Shown here piece by piece: positions 27,185 to 35,929 of a stretch of 51,124 bases of DNA; positions within the stretch are counted from its first letter, which is position 1, and every line of letters starts with the position of its first letter. The stretch covers positions 1 to 51,124 of the forward strand of contig NZ_VXCA01000022.1 of the NCBI RefSeq assembly GCF_011369485.1. Reading direction: 5' to 3'. Both the position numbers and the translations under genes were made by a program. This DNA is from Pseudomonas atagonensis. GTDB lineage: Bacteria > Pseudomonadota > Gammaproteobacteria > Pseudomonadales > Pseudomonadaceae. The notes under the pieces were generated by a model. That model did not search any database and had not been told where the DNA came from. It was given only the letters and a program-made list of their open reading frames with translations.

Positions 27185-27249
27185 TTAGCGAGCAAGCTCG
27201 CTCCCACATGGAAATGCATTTCAAATGGGGGAGCGAGCTTGCTCGCTAA
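27185..27249. repeat. inverted pair of REP elements between the OYE gene and recJ
   Basis: TTAGCGAGCAAGCTCGCTCC (plus CAC) at 27185-27207, inverted at 27228-27249. A variant REP in which each unit is itself nearly palindromic (AGCGAGCAAGCTCGCT). It ends four bases before the recJ stop, so it may help terminate recJ. Confidence 0.85.
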
Positions 27250-27253
27250 TGAA

Positions 27254-28963
27254 TCAGCGCGGTTCGATGTGGGCAATCATCAACTGAACGGTTTCGTTGC
27301 CACGGAACTCGTTGACGTCGAGTTTGTAAGCCAGCTCAACCCATTGAATCGTTGGATTCGGCCAGATGTCGCGATCGATACCGAACGCGATGCCATCGAG
27401 TTTCACCGAGCCACATTCGCTTTTCAGCACCACTTTCAGATGACGCTCGCCGACCACTCGCTGCTCGACCAACTGGAACACGCCGTGGAACAGCGGCTCC
27501 GGGAAGTGCTGCCCCCAAGGCCCGGCGTGGCGCAAGGCGCGGGCCAGTTCGAGGTGAAACTCTTCGACCGCCAGGGTGCCGTCCGACAACATGCGCCCGG
27601 TCAGGTCTTCTTCGCGAAGTTGCCTACGCACTTCAGCGTCAAAGGCCTCGGCGAACAGCGGAAAATTCTCCTGCGGCAAGGTCAGTCCGGCCGCCATCGC
27701 GTGGCCACCGTATTTGGCAATCAGGTTCGGATGTTGCGCTGCCACCACACTCAGCGCATCACGGATGTGGAAACCCTGCACCGAGCGCCCCGAGCCTTTG
27801 AGCAGCCCATCACCGGCATCGGCGAAGGCGATGGTCGGGCGGAAATAGCGCTCTTTCATGCGCGACGCGAGAATGCCGATCACCCCCTGGTGCCACTCCG
27901 GGTCGAACAGGCACAGACCAAACGGCATCGACTCCACCGGCAAGTCCTTGAGTTGGGCCAGCGCTTCGCGCTGCATGCCCTGCTCGATGGATTTGCGATC
28001 CTGGTTCATGCCGTCCAGCTGCGCGGCCATTTCTCGGGCGAGATTGGCGTCGGCGGTGAGCAGGCACTCGATGCCCAGGCTCATGTCATCCAGGCGTCCT
28101 GCCGCGTTCAGACGCGGGCCGACGATGAAGCCCAGATCGGTAGAAGTGATCCGCGCGGCATCACGCTTGGCCACTTCAAGAATTGCCTTGATACCCGGTC
28201 GCGCGCGCCCGGCACGAATCCGTTCCAGCCCCTGATGCACCAGAATCCGGTTGTTGGCGTCCAGCGGCACGACGTCGGCAACGCTGCCCAGCGCCACCAG
28301 ATCAAGCAGTTCGCCGATGTTCGGCTGCGGCTTGTTTTCGTACCAGCCGAGGCTGCGCAAGCGCGCGCGCAACGCCATCAACACATAAAAAATCACCCCG
28401 ACCCCGGCCAGTGCCTTGCTCGGGAACTCGCAACCCGGCTGGTTCGGATTGACCAGCGCATCGGCCAGCGGCAGTTCATCGCCGGGCAAGTGGTGATCAG
28501 TAATCAACACCTTCAGGCCTGCGCGTTTCGCTGCCGCCACACCCTCAACGCTGGAAATACCGTTGTCCACGGTGATCAACAACTGTGGCTCGCGGGTCAG
28601 CGCGACTTCAACGATTTCCGGGGTCAGGCCGTAGCCATATTCGAAGCGGTTGGGCACCAGATAATCGACATGCGCCGCGCCCAGCAAGCGCAAGCCGAGC
28701 ATGCCGACAGTGCTGGCCGTCGCGCCGTCCGCGTCGAAGTCACCGACGATCAGGATGCGCTGACGCTGTTCCAGCGCCGTCACCAGCAAGTCCACCGCCG
28801 CATCGATGCCTTTGAGCTGCTGGAACGGGATCAACCGCGCCAGGCTCTTGTCCAGCTCCGCTTCGGACTGCACGCCCCGCGCCGCGTAGAGGCGGGTCAG
28901 CAGCGGCGGAATGTCACCGAGAAATGGCAGAGTGGCAGGCAGTTGACGAGGTTCGATACGCAT
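27254..28963 (-). CDS. recJ: single-stranded-DNA-specific 5'-3' exonuclease RecJ
   Basis: 569 aa, normal for RecJ. It degrades 5' single strands in RecF-pathway recombination, mismatch repair and base excision repair. The DHH-family metal sites are clear: VGDFDADGATAS (about 75-86), TVDNGIS, and the DHH itself in ITDHHLPGDE (about 160). VALGSVADVVPL, NAAGRLDD and the DHHA1 motif YGGHAMAAGLTL follow. The C-terminal OB-like part ends in MIAHIEPR. The start has only a weak ribosome site. It shares its orientation with yaeQ upstream, and the two are probably cotranscribed. Confidence 0.96.
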   Translation of the reverse strand: MRIEPRQLPATLPFLGDIPPLLTRLYAARGVQSEAELDKSLARLIPFQQLKGIDAAVDLLVTALEQRQRILIVGDFDADGATASTVGMLGLRLLGAAHVDYLVPNRFEYGYGLTPEIVEVALTREPQLLITVDNGISSVEGVAAAKRAGLKVLITDHHLPGDELPLADALVNPNQPGCEFPSKALAGVGVIFYVLMALRARLRSLGWYENKPQPNIGELLDLVALGSVADVVPLDANNRILVHQGLERIRAGRARPGIKAILEVAKRDAARITSTDLGFIVGPRLNAAGRLDDMSLGIECLLTADANLAREMAAQLDGMNQDRKSIEQGMQREALAQLKDLPVESMPFGLCLFDPEWHQGVIGILASRMKERYFRPTIAFADAGDGLLKGSGRSVQGFHIRDALSVVAAQHPNLIAKYGGHAMAAGLTLPQENFPLFAEAFDAEVRRQLREEDLTGRMLSDGTLAVEEFHLELARALRHAGPWGQHFPEPLFHGVFQLVEQRVVGERHLKVVLKSECGSVKLDGIAFGIDRDIWPNPTIQWVELAYKLDVNEFRGNETVQLMIAHIEPR

Positions 28964-29018
28964 GGGGTGACGGATACTTCTCTTGAATACGTGGGATTAA
29001 TCGTTTGGCAGCGCAGGA

Positions 29019-29561
29019 TCAGCCGCGCTCACCTTGCAACCATTGCAACTGGACTTCGTGCTGACCACGGTCGTCGGTGACGAAGATCGTCCCTTCGCTG
29101 ATCATCACGTCCCACTTGATGACGCGGGGCATTTCCTTGGCCAGGGTCTCCAGCACTTCTTGCGGGACCGCAGCAATGTTGACGTTTTTCAGGTTCTTGA
29201 TCGCCGGGATCACTTTGGTTTCCCAGACGCGCAGGCTGCCGTAGGCCAGCAGGCTGGTACGCTCGGTGCGACGCGAGCACCAGGTCAGGCGATCGGCGTC
29301 CGGCTGACCGACTTCGATCCAGTGCAGGACGCGGTCGTCCAGGCTTTTTTCCCACAGCGCAGGTTCATCCACGTCTGACAGACCACGGCCAAACGACAGT
29401 TGTTCGTTGTACCAGAGGGCGTAGGCCAGCAACCGCACGGTCATACGCTCTTCGGTTTCCGAAGGGTGACGGGCGATGGTCTGCTTGACACTCTCGTAGA
29501 CGCTGCGGTCGAGGTCGGTGAGGTTCAGTTCGAATTTATACGTGGTGGACGGCTGGGCCAT
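29019..29561 (-). CDS. yaeQ: YaeQ family protein
   Basis: 180 aa (E. coli YaeQ has 181). The fold is related to PD-(D/E)XK nucleases, but cellular function is not settled; E. coli YaeQ was once linked to suppression of rfaH defects. Recognisable segments are the start TTYKFELNLTDLDRSVYESV, the central LLAYALWYNEQLSFGRGLSD, and PRVIKWDVMISEGTIFVTDD near the end. It lies 55 bases upstream of recJ in the same direction. Confidence 0.92.
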   Translation of the reverse strand: MAQPSTTYKFELNLTDLDRSVYESVKQTIARHPSETEERMTVRLLAYALWYNEQLSFGRGLSDVDEPALWEKSLDDRVLHWIEVGQPDADRLTWCSRRTERTSLLAYGSLRVWETKVIPAIKNLKNVNIAAVPQEVLETLAKEMPRVIKWDVMISEGTIFVTDDRGQHEVQLQWLQGERG

Positions 29562-29708
29562 GAACGGGCTTCTTGATACGGGGGAAAGTCGGCAAGTCTA
29601 ACCGATGCTGTAGGCAATCATCGAATTGATGGCGATCAACCTGCGGCGCCTGACAGCCGGCTATGTTAAAACGCTGTATCCGCTCAACCTTGTCCTACAG
29701 GATTCAGC

Positions 29709-30908
29709 ATGCCGTTTTCCAGCAAGCCGCTCAGCGGCGTGAAAGTCATTGAACTGGGTACGTTGATTGCCGGGCCGTTTGCCTCGCGCATCTGCGGCGA
29801 GTTCGGCGCCGAAGTAATCAAGATCGAATCGCCCGATGGCGGCGATCCGCTGCGCAAGTGGCGCAAATTGTATGAAGGCACGTCCTTGTGGTGGTTCGTC
29901 CAGGCGCGTAACAAGAAATCGCTGACGCTGAACCTCAAGCATCCCGACGGGTTGGCGATCCTGAAAAAACTGCTCAGTGAAGCCGACATCCTGATCGAGA
30001 ACTTCCGCCCCGGTGTGCTGGAAAAACTCGGCCTGAGCTGGGAAACGCTGCACGCGCTGAACCCGAAACTGGTGATGGTCCGCCTGTCCGGTTTCGGCCA
30101 GACCGGGCCAATGAAGGATCAGCCAGGCTTCGGTGCCGTCGGCGAATCCATGGGCGGTTTGCGCTACATCACCGGTTTCGAGGACCGCCCGCCGGTACGC
30201 ACCGGCATTTCCATCGGTGATTCGATTGCTGCGCTGTGGGGCGTGATCGGTGCGCTGATGGCGTTGCGTCATCGCGAAGTCAACGGTGGACTCGGCCAGG
30301 TGGTCGACGTGGCGCTGTACGAAGCGATTTTCGCGATGATGGAAAGCATGGTTCCGGAATTCGATGTGTTCGGGTTCATCCGAGAACGCACCGGCAACAT
30401 CATGCCCGGCATTACGCCGTCGTCGATCCACACCAGCGCCGACGGCAAACACGTGCAGATCGGCGCCAACGGCGATGCGATTTTCAAACGCTTCATGCTG
30501 ATCATCGGTCGTGAAGATCTGGCCAACGACCCGACGCTGGCCAGCAACGACGGCCGTGACAGCCGCCGCGACGAGTTGTATGGGGTGATTGATCGTTGGG
30601 TCAATTCGCTGCCCCTGCAAAGCGTGCTCGACCTGCTCAATAAGGCCGAGGTGCCGGCCAGCCGGATTTTCAGTGCCGAAGACATGTTCAACGATCCGCA
30701 GTACCTGGCGCGGGAGATGTTCCTGCAGGCAAAACTGCCGGACGGCAAAGACTTCAAGATGCCCGGCATCGTGCCGAAACTCTCTGAGACACCGGGCTCC
30801 TCCGAATGGGTCGGACCGCAGCTGGGTGAACACAATGCGCAGGTACTTACCGATCTTGGCTACGACGAGACACAGATCGCCCGGCTGCGCGAAGACGGAG
30901 CCATTTAA
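29709..30908 (+). CDS. CaiB/BaiF family class III CoA-transferase
   Basis: 399 aa. This family moves CoA between organic acids through an aspartyl-CoA thioester. Landmarks are the N-terminal LSGVKVIELGTLIAGPFASR, GAEVIKIESPDGGDP, the RNKKSLTLNLKHPDG block, and the catalytic aspartate in RTGISIGDSIAALWGVIGAL (about residue 172). VRLSGFGQTGP is also typical. The acids used are unknown; there is no linked dehydrogenase or lyase to suggest a pathway. It is followed within two bases by the solute-binding-like gene, but that pairing has no obvious functional logic. Confidence 0.92.
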   Translation: MPFSSKPLSGVKVIELGTLIAGPFASRICGEFGAEVIKIESPDGGDPLRKWRKLYEGTSLWWFVQARNKKSLTLNLKHPDGLAILKKLLSEADILIENFRPGVLEKLGLSWETLHALNPKLVMVRLSGFGQTGPMKDQPGFGAVGESMGGLRYITGFEDRPPVRTGISIGDSIAALWGVIGALMALRHREVNGGLGQVVDVALYEAIFAMMESMVPEFDVFGFIRERTGNIMPGITPSSIHTSADGKHVQIGANGDAIFKRFMLIIGREDLANDPTLASNDGRDSRRDELYGVIDRWVNSLPLQSVLDLLNKAEVPASRIFSAEDMFNDPQYLAREMFLQAKLPDGKDFKMPGIVPKLSETPGSSEWVGPQLGEHNAQVLTDLGYDETQIARLREDGAI

Positions 30909-30909
30909 G

Positions 30910-31815
30910 CTGAAGCTTCGATCGCCATCGAACGCCAACCGCGCCCACCACTGGTGGACGTGGCGGGTGTTCGGCTTGCTGTTTCTGCTGGTCTTGTCGG
31001 CTGGCGCGCAGGCCAGACCGACGCTGATCTGGTTGCTGCGCGACCTACCGCCGTTGACCATTTTCGAAGGCCCGAAAAAGGGCCAGGGTGTGATCGACCA
31101 CCTGATGCCGTTGCTCATCGCCGGCATGCCGCAATACGAACACACACTGATGCGGGTCAATCGTGCCCGCGGTCTGCAAATGCTTCACGAGAATCCCTTC
31201 GCCTGCGACCCCGCGCTGTTATGGAACAAAGAACGCGCGCAGTGGGTTGCCTATTCGATTCCGGCGATTCGCGCGGTGAGCAACGGTCTGGTGATACGGC
31301 GCAAGGATCGTGACGTGCTGGCGCCTTACCTGGTGCAGGGTGAGGTGGATCTTTCGGCGCTGTTGGCCGGTGGAGGAAGCAAAGTCGGTGTCGTCGCTCA
31401 GCGCAGCTACGGCGAATTCATCGACGAGATCCTGCACCACGCCCCCAGCGGTGCACTGACGCTGCACTACGGCAATGATGCGTTGAGCAATTTGTTGTCG
31501 ATGCAGCGTCTGGGGCGATTGGCGGTGGTGCTGGGTTACTGGCCGGAGATCCGCTATCAGGCGAAACAGGCACAGATTGCCGAGGATGAACTGGAGTTTT
31601 ATGCCATTCAGGGCACGGGGAAATACATCTCGGGTTACGTCGCCTGCTCCGACACCACTCAGGGCCGTCAGGCCATTGTCGAGATCAATCACTTGCTGCG
31701 CACCCTGCCTCACGACCATCTCAATCAGTTGTACGCAGACTGGCTGGATCCGGAGCGGCAAGTCGATTATCTGGAAGAAGCACGCTCGTTTTTCGAGCGT
31801 CAGGCAGCGCAATGA
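30910..31815 (+). CDS. periplasmic solute-binding-like protein (TIGR02285-type)
   Basis: About 301 aa, related to the extracellular solute-binding family 3 fold; it lacks a partner transporter. The leader LLFLLVLSAGAQA is a signal peptide cut before RPTLIWLLRDLPPLTIFEGP. The start is uncertain: a CTG at 30910 (GGAG nine bases upstream) gives a normal basic n-region (KLRSPSNANRAHHW), a GTG at 30967 gives a very short leader, and an ATG at 30835 would overlap the CoA-transferase by 74 bases. I prefer 30910. Conserved-looking parts are MRVNRARGLQML, GVVAQRSYGEFID and LPHDHLNQLYADWLDPER. It may be a stray sensor or binding protein; function unknown. Confidence 0.8.
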   Translation: MKLRSPSNANRAHHWWTWRVFGLLFLLVLSAGAQARPTLIWLLRDLPPLTIFEGPKKGQGVIDHLMPLLIAGMPQYEHTLMRVNRARGLQMLHENPFACDPALLWNKERAQWVAYSIPAIRAVSNGLVIRRKDRDVLAPYLVQGEVDLSALLAGGGSKVGVVAQRSYGEFIDEILHHAPSGALTLHYGNDALSNLLSMQRLGRLAVVLGYWPEIRYQAKQAQIAEDELEFYAIQGTGKYISGYVACSDTTQGRQAIVEINHLLRTLPHDHLNQLYADWLDPERQVDYLEEARSFFERQAAQ

Positions 31816-31827
31816 GCAAACAGCGGA

Positions 31828-31866
31828 CAAAAGAAACCCCGAGAAGTGGGGAGACGACTCGGGGTT
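31828..31866 (-). terminator. terminator behind the DUF3509 gene
   Basis: AACCCCGAG (31835-31843) pairs with CTCGGGGTT (31858-31866). On the minus strand it is followed by a T-rich tract (complement of AAAAGAAA). It lies between convergent genes and may serve both. Confidence 0.72.
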
Positions 31867-31990
31867 AAACGTGGTCTACAAAGGACCCGTAGCAGCAAGC
31901 GACAAGCACCGGAGCACAATGCTTGATCCTGCTGTTATGGGGTCTGACTGACAGGTATGCAGGAAGGTTCCCACAAAAAATATTTCATTT

Positions 31991-32272
31991 TCAGAGCAGT
32001 GGACGCTTGTCCAATGCCGCGTTGCGCAGGGCCGCGATCACGCAGGGCTCCAGTCGCCCTTCGGCAATAAGGACGTCACGGTGCAAGCCGTCGACCACAT
32101 CGGTCAGCAGACGTTTGTCGCTCAATTGCGCCCGATTGAATTCGCGTTCCACGACGATGGCGCCGTTGCTGTTCTTCAACGTCACCAGGCATTCGCCCTT
32201 GATGCCGCGAGGGGTCAGCGTTACCTGATACGGGCTCAGAGCCTCACCGAGCAATAGACTGATACTTTCCAT
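31991..32272 (-). CDS. DUF3509 family protein
   Basis: 93 aa from ATG 32272, with GGAG seven bases upstream; a GTG at 32284 is an alternative. DUF3509 proteins are small, Pseudomonas-centred, and of unknown function. The sequence has the typical start MESISLLLGEALSPYQVTLT, the middle GECLVTLKNSNGAIVVEREF and the conserved DVVDGLHRDVLIAEGRLEPC. No signal peptide or membrane segment. It is followed by its own terminator, so probably expressed alone. Confidence 0.88.
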   Translation of the reverse strand: MESISLLLGEALSPYQVTLTPRGIKGECLVTLKNSNGAIVVEREFNRAQLSDKRLLTDVVDGLHRDVLIAEGRLEPCVIAALRNAALDKRPLL

Positions 32273-32435
32273 CTCGATCTCCACTCAATAGTCCGAAAAC
32301 TGTGTGCCTGGGGCGTGTCCACAATAAATGACCGCCAGCCCGAGAAGAAAGTTCTGCCTGCCGGGCTTCTTCCCTGAGAGTCACCGGTCTTTCAGAGCAT
32401 GCCGTGTGCAGATGACAGAAAAATAACCGTCCGCT

Positions 32436-32843
32436 TCAAATATTGACTGCCCGTCGGGTCGAGCGCAGGTACTCGTCCACCAGGCCCCTCATCAGTACCG
32501 CAGACACCGGCGTCTGCAGTCGCCCCAGCAGGCACAACTCGTGTTCGCGAACGATCGCGTCGAGCCCTTCGGTCAGGCTAGGAATAACACTGCCCAGCAG
32601 AATGACGGCGCGCGCCCGTTGCTGAAAGGCCAGATGCTGGATCAGCGCCATGCCCTCGCCTCTTTTGAGTTGCGGATCGCAGATCGCGATGTCGACCGCA
32701 CCACGATGCCCCAACGAACGCAACGCCGATGCCAGCGACGGCGCCGTCATGACGTCGTAGATGCCCATTGCGTTGAGCATCTGGTGCAGTGCCATCAGTT
32801 GAAACGGGTTGTGTTCAAGAATCAGGACTTTGAGCGAGCGCAT
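32436..32843 (-). CDS. receiver-only response regulator (RocR-like receiver)
   Basis: 135 aa from ATG 32843, with AGAGG upstream. It is a single receiver domain: an acidic pair site in VLILEHNPFQ, the phospho-acceptor aspartate in VDIAICDPQLKRGEGMALIQ, and a hydroxyl residue in VILLGSV. The usual lysine of the KP motif is replaced: the sequence is LGRLQTPVS. The VDIAICD-and-following pattern resembles the receiver of RocR/VieA regulators, but the EAL or DNA-binding output is missing. It sits just downstream of a sensor truncated before its kinase, so the two are probably relics or a reduced version of one two-component system. Phosphorylation is uncertain. Confidence 0.78.
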   Translation of the reverse strand: MRSLKVLILEHNPFQLMALHQMLNAMGIYDVMTAPSLASALRSLGHRGAVDIAICDPQLKRGEGMALIQHLAFQQRARAVILLGSVIPSLTEGLDAIVREHELCLLGRLQTPVSAVLMRGLVDEYLRSTRRAVNI

Positions 32844-32960
32844 GGACGACCTCTGACACGACAATCGCGGACTCTCACCGCCGTTGCCCCTCACTCTAGG
32901 GCAGCCGTCTTCAGCCTCCCATCGGAAAAGTAGCCAAGTCGTGAAGGAAACTTCCTTACT

Positions 32961-34334
32961 TCATTGCAGGCATCGGCAGTCACTGTTTTTGCGCCGCTGA
33001 GTGATGTCCGTCCAGCCACCCAACAGCCCGCGCAAACTGCCGTCGGCACTGTAGAACGGCACAGTCCACTGATAAATCTCGCGAGGCCCGTTCTTGAACT
33101 GCAGCTGACGTTTGCTGAAGCGCGTCTTGCGGGTATTGAGTTGCACCATGAATTCGTCGTGCAGCATCAGCGAAGTGGCTTCAGGCAGCGCATCAACTTC
33201 GAGCAGCGAGCGCCCCTGCACCTGATCGAAACGAATCGACAGTGCGTCCTCATAACTGCGGTTGCATTTGAGCAACCGGCCCTGCAGATCGCGGACAAAC
33301 ATCGGGTCAGGCATGGCATCGAACAACGCGTGCTGGAATGCCAGTTGATCACCCAGACTTCGCTCGGCTTCACGCTGCTTTTTGATCACCGCACTGAGAC
33401 GACGATTCCAGACCATCGAGAGCAGACCGAATACGCCGACAATCCCCATCACCCAGCAACCCCAATCGATGACCTGCTGCCAGAGCGAGGGCTGCGCGAC
33501 CGGCGAGATGCCGTTCAGCCATTTCAGACGGATTGCCCGCAACTCTGCCGGGGGGAACGCCTCCAGGGCTTTGTTGAGGATGCTCAGCAACTCTGGTTGC
33601 CCTTTGCGCACGGCCAGATGATCGGCCTCCCACTTGCCTTCCAGCAGGTCGCCGACCTTGAGCAACCCGGAAGGAAACAATTGCGCTCCGATTTCGTTCT
33701 CAATGGTGGCGTAAGCGTCGCCGCTTTCTACCAGCGCACGGGCTTCGGCATGGGTCTTGACCGAACGAATCTCGATGGACGGATAGTTGCGTCGCAGCAC
33801 GCCCTCCAGAGCGTGCCGTGCCGGCAATACCAGCACTCGCTTGGCCAACTGCTCCAGCGAGCCGATTGTCGGTTGATCGGCACGCCCGACAAACACCCAG
33901 CCGGCGCCACCGAACGCATGGCTGAAATCGAGGAACCTTTTACGCTCCTCATTCACCGCCAACGTTGTGCTGATATCCGCCGTGCCCTTTTCCAGACGTT
34001 CAAGCATCTGATCGGTGGAGAACGACTCCTGATGAACAAACATCAGACCGGTCATGGCACTGATGCGGCCCAGCACATCGTTGTTCAAACCGCTCCAGTG
34101 GCCGTGTTTGTCCTGGAACAGGTACAGCGGATATTGCACAGATGCCACGGTCACCTGCGGATTATTTTTGATCCACTGGCGCTCGTGTTCATCAAGCGCT
34201 ATCGATGGCGTCGGGTTTAATGCCGCGCCCTCGTGCAGGGCCAACTGAGCCGCCATGCTCGATTGCCCCAACCCGATCAACACCCACAAAAGCACCCGGC
34301 TCAGGGCCGGTTTCAATCCTCGTTCAAACAGCAT
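32961..34334 (-). CDS. BvgS-type sensor truncated after the PAS domain
   Basis: 457 aa from ATG 34334 (GAAGGAAG upstream). Order: signal peptide (about 1-28), one periplasmic family-3 solute-binding domain (about 55-275; YPLYLFQDKHGHWSGLNNDV, then ISTTLAVNEERKRFLDFSHA), a transmembrane helix (about 290-309), and a PAS domain (about 330-445; FDAMPDPMFVRDLQGRLLKC ... GGWTDITQRRK). In BvgS/EvgS-type proteins a histidine kinase follows directly after such a GGW-DIT/SER segment. Here only NSDCRCLQ follows before the stop, and no kinase-like frame follows in the next 100 bases. It is therefore a deletion relic or a kinase-less sensor. The receiver-only gene lies downstream on the same strand. Confidence 0.85.
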   Translation of the reverse strand: MLFERGLKPALSRVLLWVLIGLGQSSMAAQLALHEGAALNPTPSIALDEHERQWIKNNPQVTVASVQYPLYLFQDKHGHWSGLNNDVLGRISAMTGLMFVHQESFSTDQMLERLEKGTADISTTLAVNEERKRFLDFSHAFGGAGWVFVGRADQPTIGSLEQLAKRVLVLPARHALEGVLRRNYPSIEIRSVKTHAEARALVESGDAYATIENEIGAQLFPSGLLKVGDLLEGKWEADHLAVRKGQPELLSILNKALEAFPPAELRAIRLKWLNGISPVAQPSLWQQVIDWGCWVMGIVGVFGLLSMVWNRRLSAVIKKQREAERSLGDQLAFQHALFDAMPDPMFVRDLQGRLLKCNRSYEDALSIRFDQVQGRSLLEVDALPEATSLMLHDEFMVQLNTRKTRFSKRQLQFKNGPREIYQWTVPFYSADGSLRGLLGGWTDITQRRKNSDCRCLQ

Positions 34335-34404
34335 TGCCACTTCCTTCGTGATCGACTCACCCGTCCTTCGTGGGTGAAAACCCGAGCAGTGTGGCAGCAG
34401 AAAC

Positions 34405-34430
34405 AAAAAAGCCCGTCAGGAGACGGGCTT
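34405..34430 (-). terminator. intrinsic terminator behind thrC
   Basis: AAGCCCGTC / GACGGGCTT stem with an AGGA loop. On the minus strand it is followed by a TTTTTTG tract, about 24 bases past the thrC stop. Confidence 0.88.
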
Positions 34431-34453
34431 CAAAATGTGACAGGTTTTTCGGA

Positions 34454-35863
34454 TTAAAGCGGCTTGCCGCGGTTGCCATGCTGACTGACAAAGGCTTGCA
34501 CGGCTTTCAGCTCGTTTGGCAGAACGGTGCAGCGCTCGTTTCGCTCAAACAAATCAGAAAGATGTGCAGGTAGTTCGAGAGCTTTTCCTACACCGGCCTT
34601 TTCCACCGCATCCGGGAATTTCACCGGATGGGCCGTGCCCAGAATCACCATCGGGATGTCGAGGCTGCGACGACATTCGCGTGCAGCCTTGACGCCGATA
34701 GCGGTGTGCGGATCCAGCACTTCGCCTGTCTGCTCGTAAACTTCGGCAATGGTTTCGCAGGTTTGCGCATCATCCACGGCCAGCGAGTCGAACAGTTTGC
34801 GTGCTTCGGTCCAGCGCTCTTGCTCGACGCTGAAGCTGCCGTCCTTCTTGAACGAGTCCATCAGACCGGCAATCGCCGCGCCGTTGCGACCGTGCAGGTC
34901 GAACAGCAGGCGTTCGAAGTTCGACGAGACCATGATGTCCATCGACGGCGACAGGGTGGCGTGCAGGGTTTCCTTGACGTACTGATTGCCGCTCATGAAG
35001 CGGTGCAGGATGTCGTTGCGGTTGGTGGCGACGATCAACTGGTTGATCGGCAGGCCCATGTTGCGCGCCAGGTAACCGGCGAAGATGTCGCCGAAGTTGC
35101 CGGTTGGCACCGAGAACGACACCGAACGCGCCGGGCCGCCCAACTGCAGGGCTGCGTGGAAGTAGTAAACGATCTGGGCCATGATCCGCGCCCAGTTGAT
35201 CGAGTTCACGGCGACCAGACGCGTGCCTTTGAGGAAGCTCTGATCGGCGAAGCTCGCCTTGACCATTTCCTGGCAGTCATCGAAGTTGCCTTCGATGGCG
35301 ATGTTGTGGATGTTCTCACCGAAAATCGTCGTCATCTGGCGACGCTGCACCTCGGACACACGGTTGTGCGGGTGCAGGATGAAGATGTCGACGTTTTCGC
35401 AGTGCTTGCAGCCTTCGATGGCGGCCGAACCGGTGTCACCGGAGGTGGCGCCGACGATGACCACGCGCTCGCCGCGCTTTTCCAGCACGTAATCGAGCAG
35501 ACGACCAAGCAATTGCAGGGCGAAGTCTTTGAACGCCAGGGTCGGGCCGTGGAACAGCTCGAGCACCCATTCGTTGCCGTTCAGCTGACGCAGCGGCGCA
35601 ACGGCATTGTGGGCAAACACACCGTAGGTTTCTTCAAGAATCTTTTTGAAATCGGCGTCGGGGATGCTGCCGGTGACAAACGGGCGCATGACGCGGAAGG
35701 CCAGCTCGTGATACGGCAGGCCAGCCCAGGAAGCGATTTCTTCCTGGGTGAAGCGTGGCAGGTTTTCCGGGACGTACAGACCGCCGTCGGTGGCGAGACC
35801 GGCCAGCAGGACGTCTTCGAAATTCAGGGCCGGTGCCTGGCCGCGGGTACTGATGTAACGCAT
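34454..35863 (-). CDS. thrC: threonine synthase ThrC
   Basis: 469 aa PLP enzyme converting O-phosphohomoserine to threonine. The start MRYISTRGQAPALNFEDVLL at ATG 35863 is typical; the longer frame to 35875 is not needed. The PLP lysine lies in ELFHGPTLAFKDFALQLLG, the phosphate-binding loop is GATSGDTGSAAIEG, and SVPTGNFGDIFAGY is the next fingerprint. It is 66 bases downstream of hom on the same strand, so hom-thrC form an operon ended by the terminator at 34405. Confidence 0.97.
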   Translation of the reverse strand: MRYISTRGQAPALNFEDVLLAGLATDGGLYVPENLPRFTQEEIASWAGLPYHELAFRVMRPFVTGSIPDADFKKILEETYGVFAHNAVAPLRQLNGNEWVLELFHGPTLAFKDFALQLLGRLLDYVLEKRGERVVIVGATSGDTGSAAIEGCKHCENVDIFILHPHNRVSEVQRRQMTTIFGENIHNIAIEGNFDDCQEMVKASFADQSFLKGTRLVAVNSINWARIMAQIVYYFHAALQLGGPARSVSFSVPTGNFGDIFAGYLARNMGLPINQLIVATNRNDILHRFMSGNQYVKETLHATLSPSMDIMVSSNFERLLFDLHGRNGAAIAGLMDSFKKDGSFSVEQERWTEARKLFDSLAVDDAQTCETIAEVYEQTGEVLDPHTAIGVKAARECRRSLDIPMVILGTAHPVKFPDAVEKAGVGKALELPAHLSDLFERNERCTVLPNELKAVQAFVSQHGNRGKPL

Positions 35864-35929
35864 GACTGACTCCAATGGAGAGTGTTCGCAATGCCGGGCA
35901 CGCGCACGGGCCCGGTGAACGATGACGAC

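Noticed and set aside
27239..29080. 613-codon open frame on the plus strand opposite recJ
   Set aside because: It is the antisense shadow of the firmly identified recJ gene in GC-rich DNA; its sequence is low-complexity with many Arg/Gln/His and no family features.
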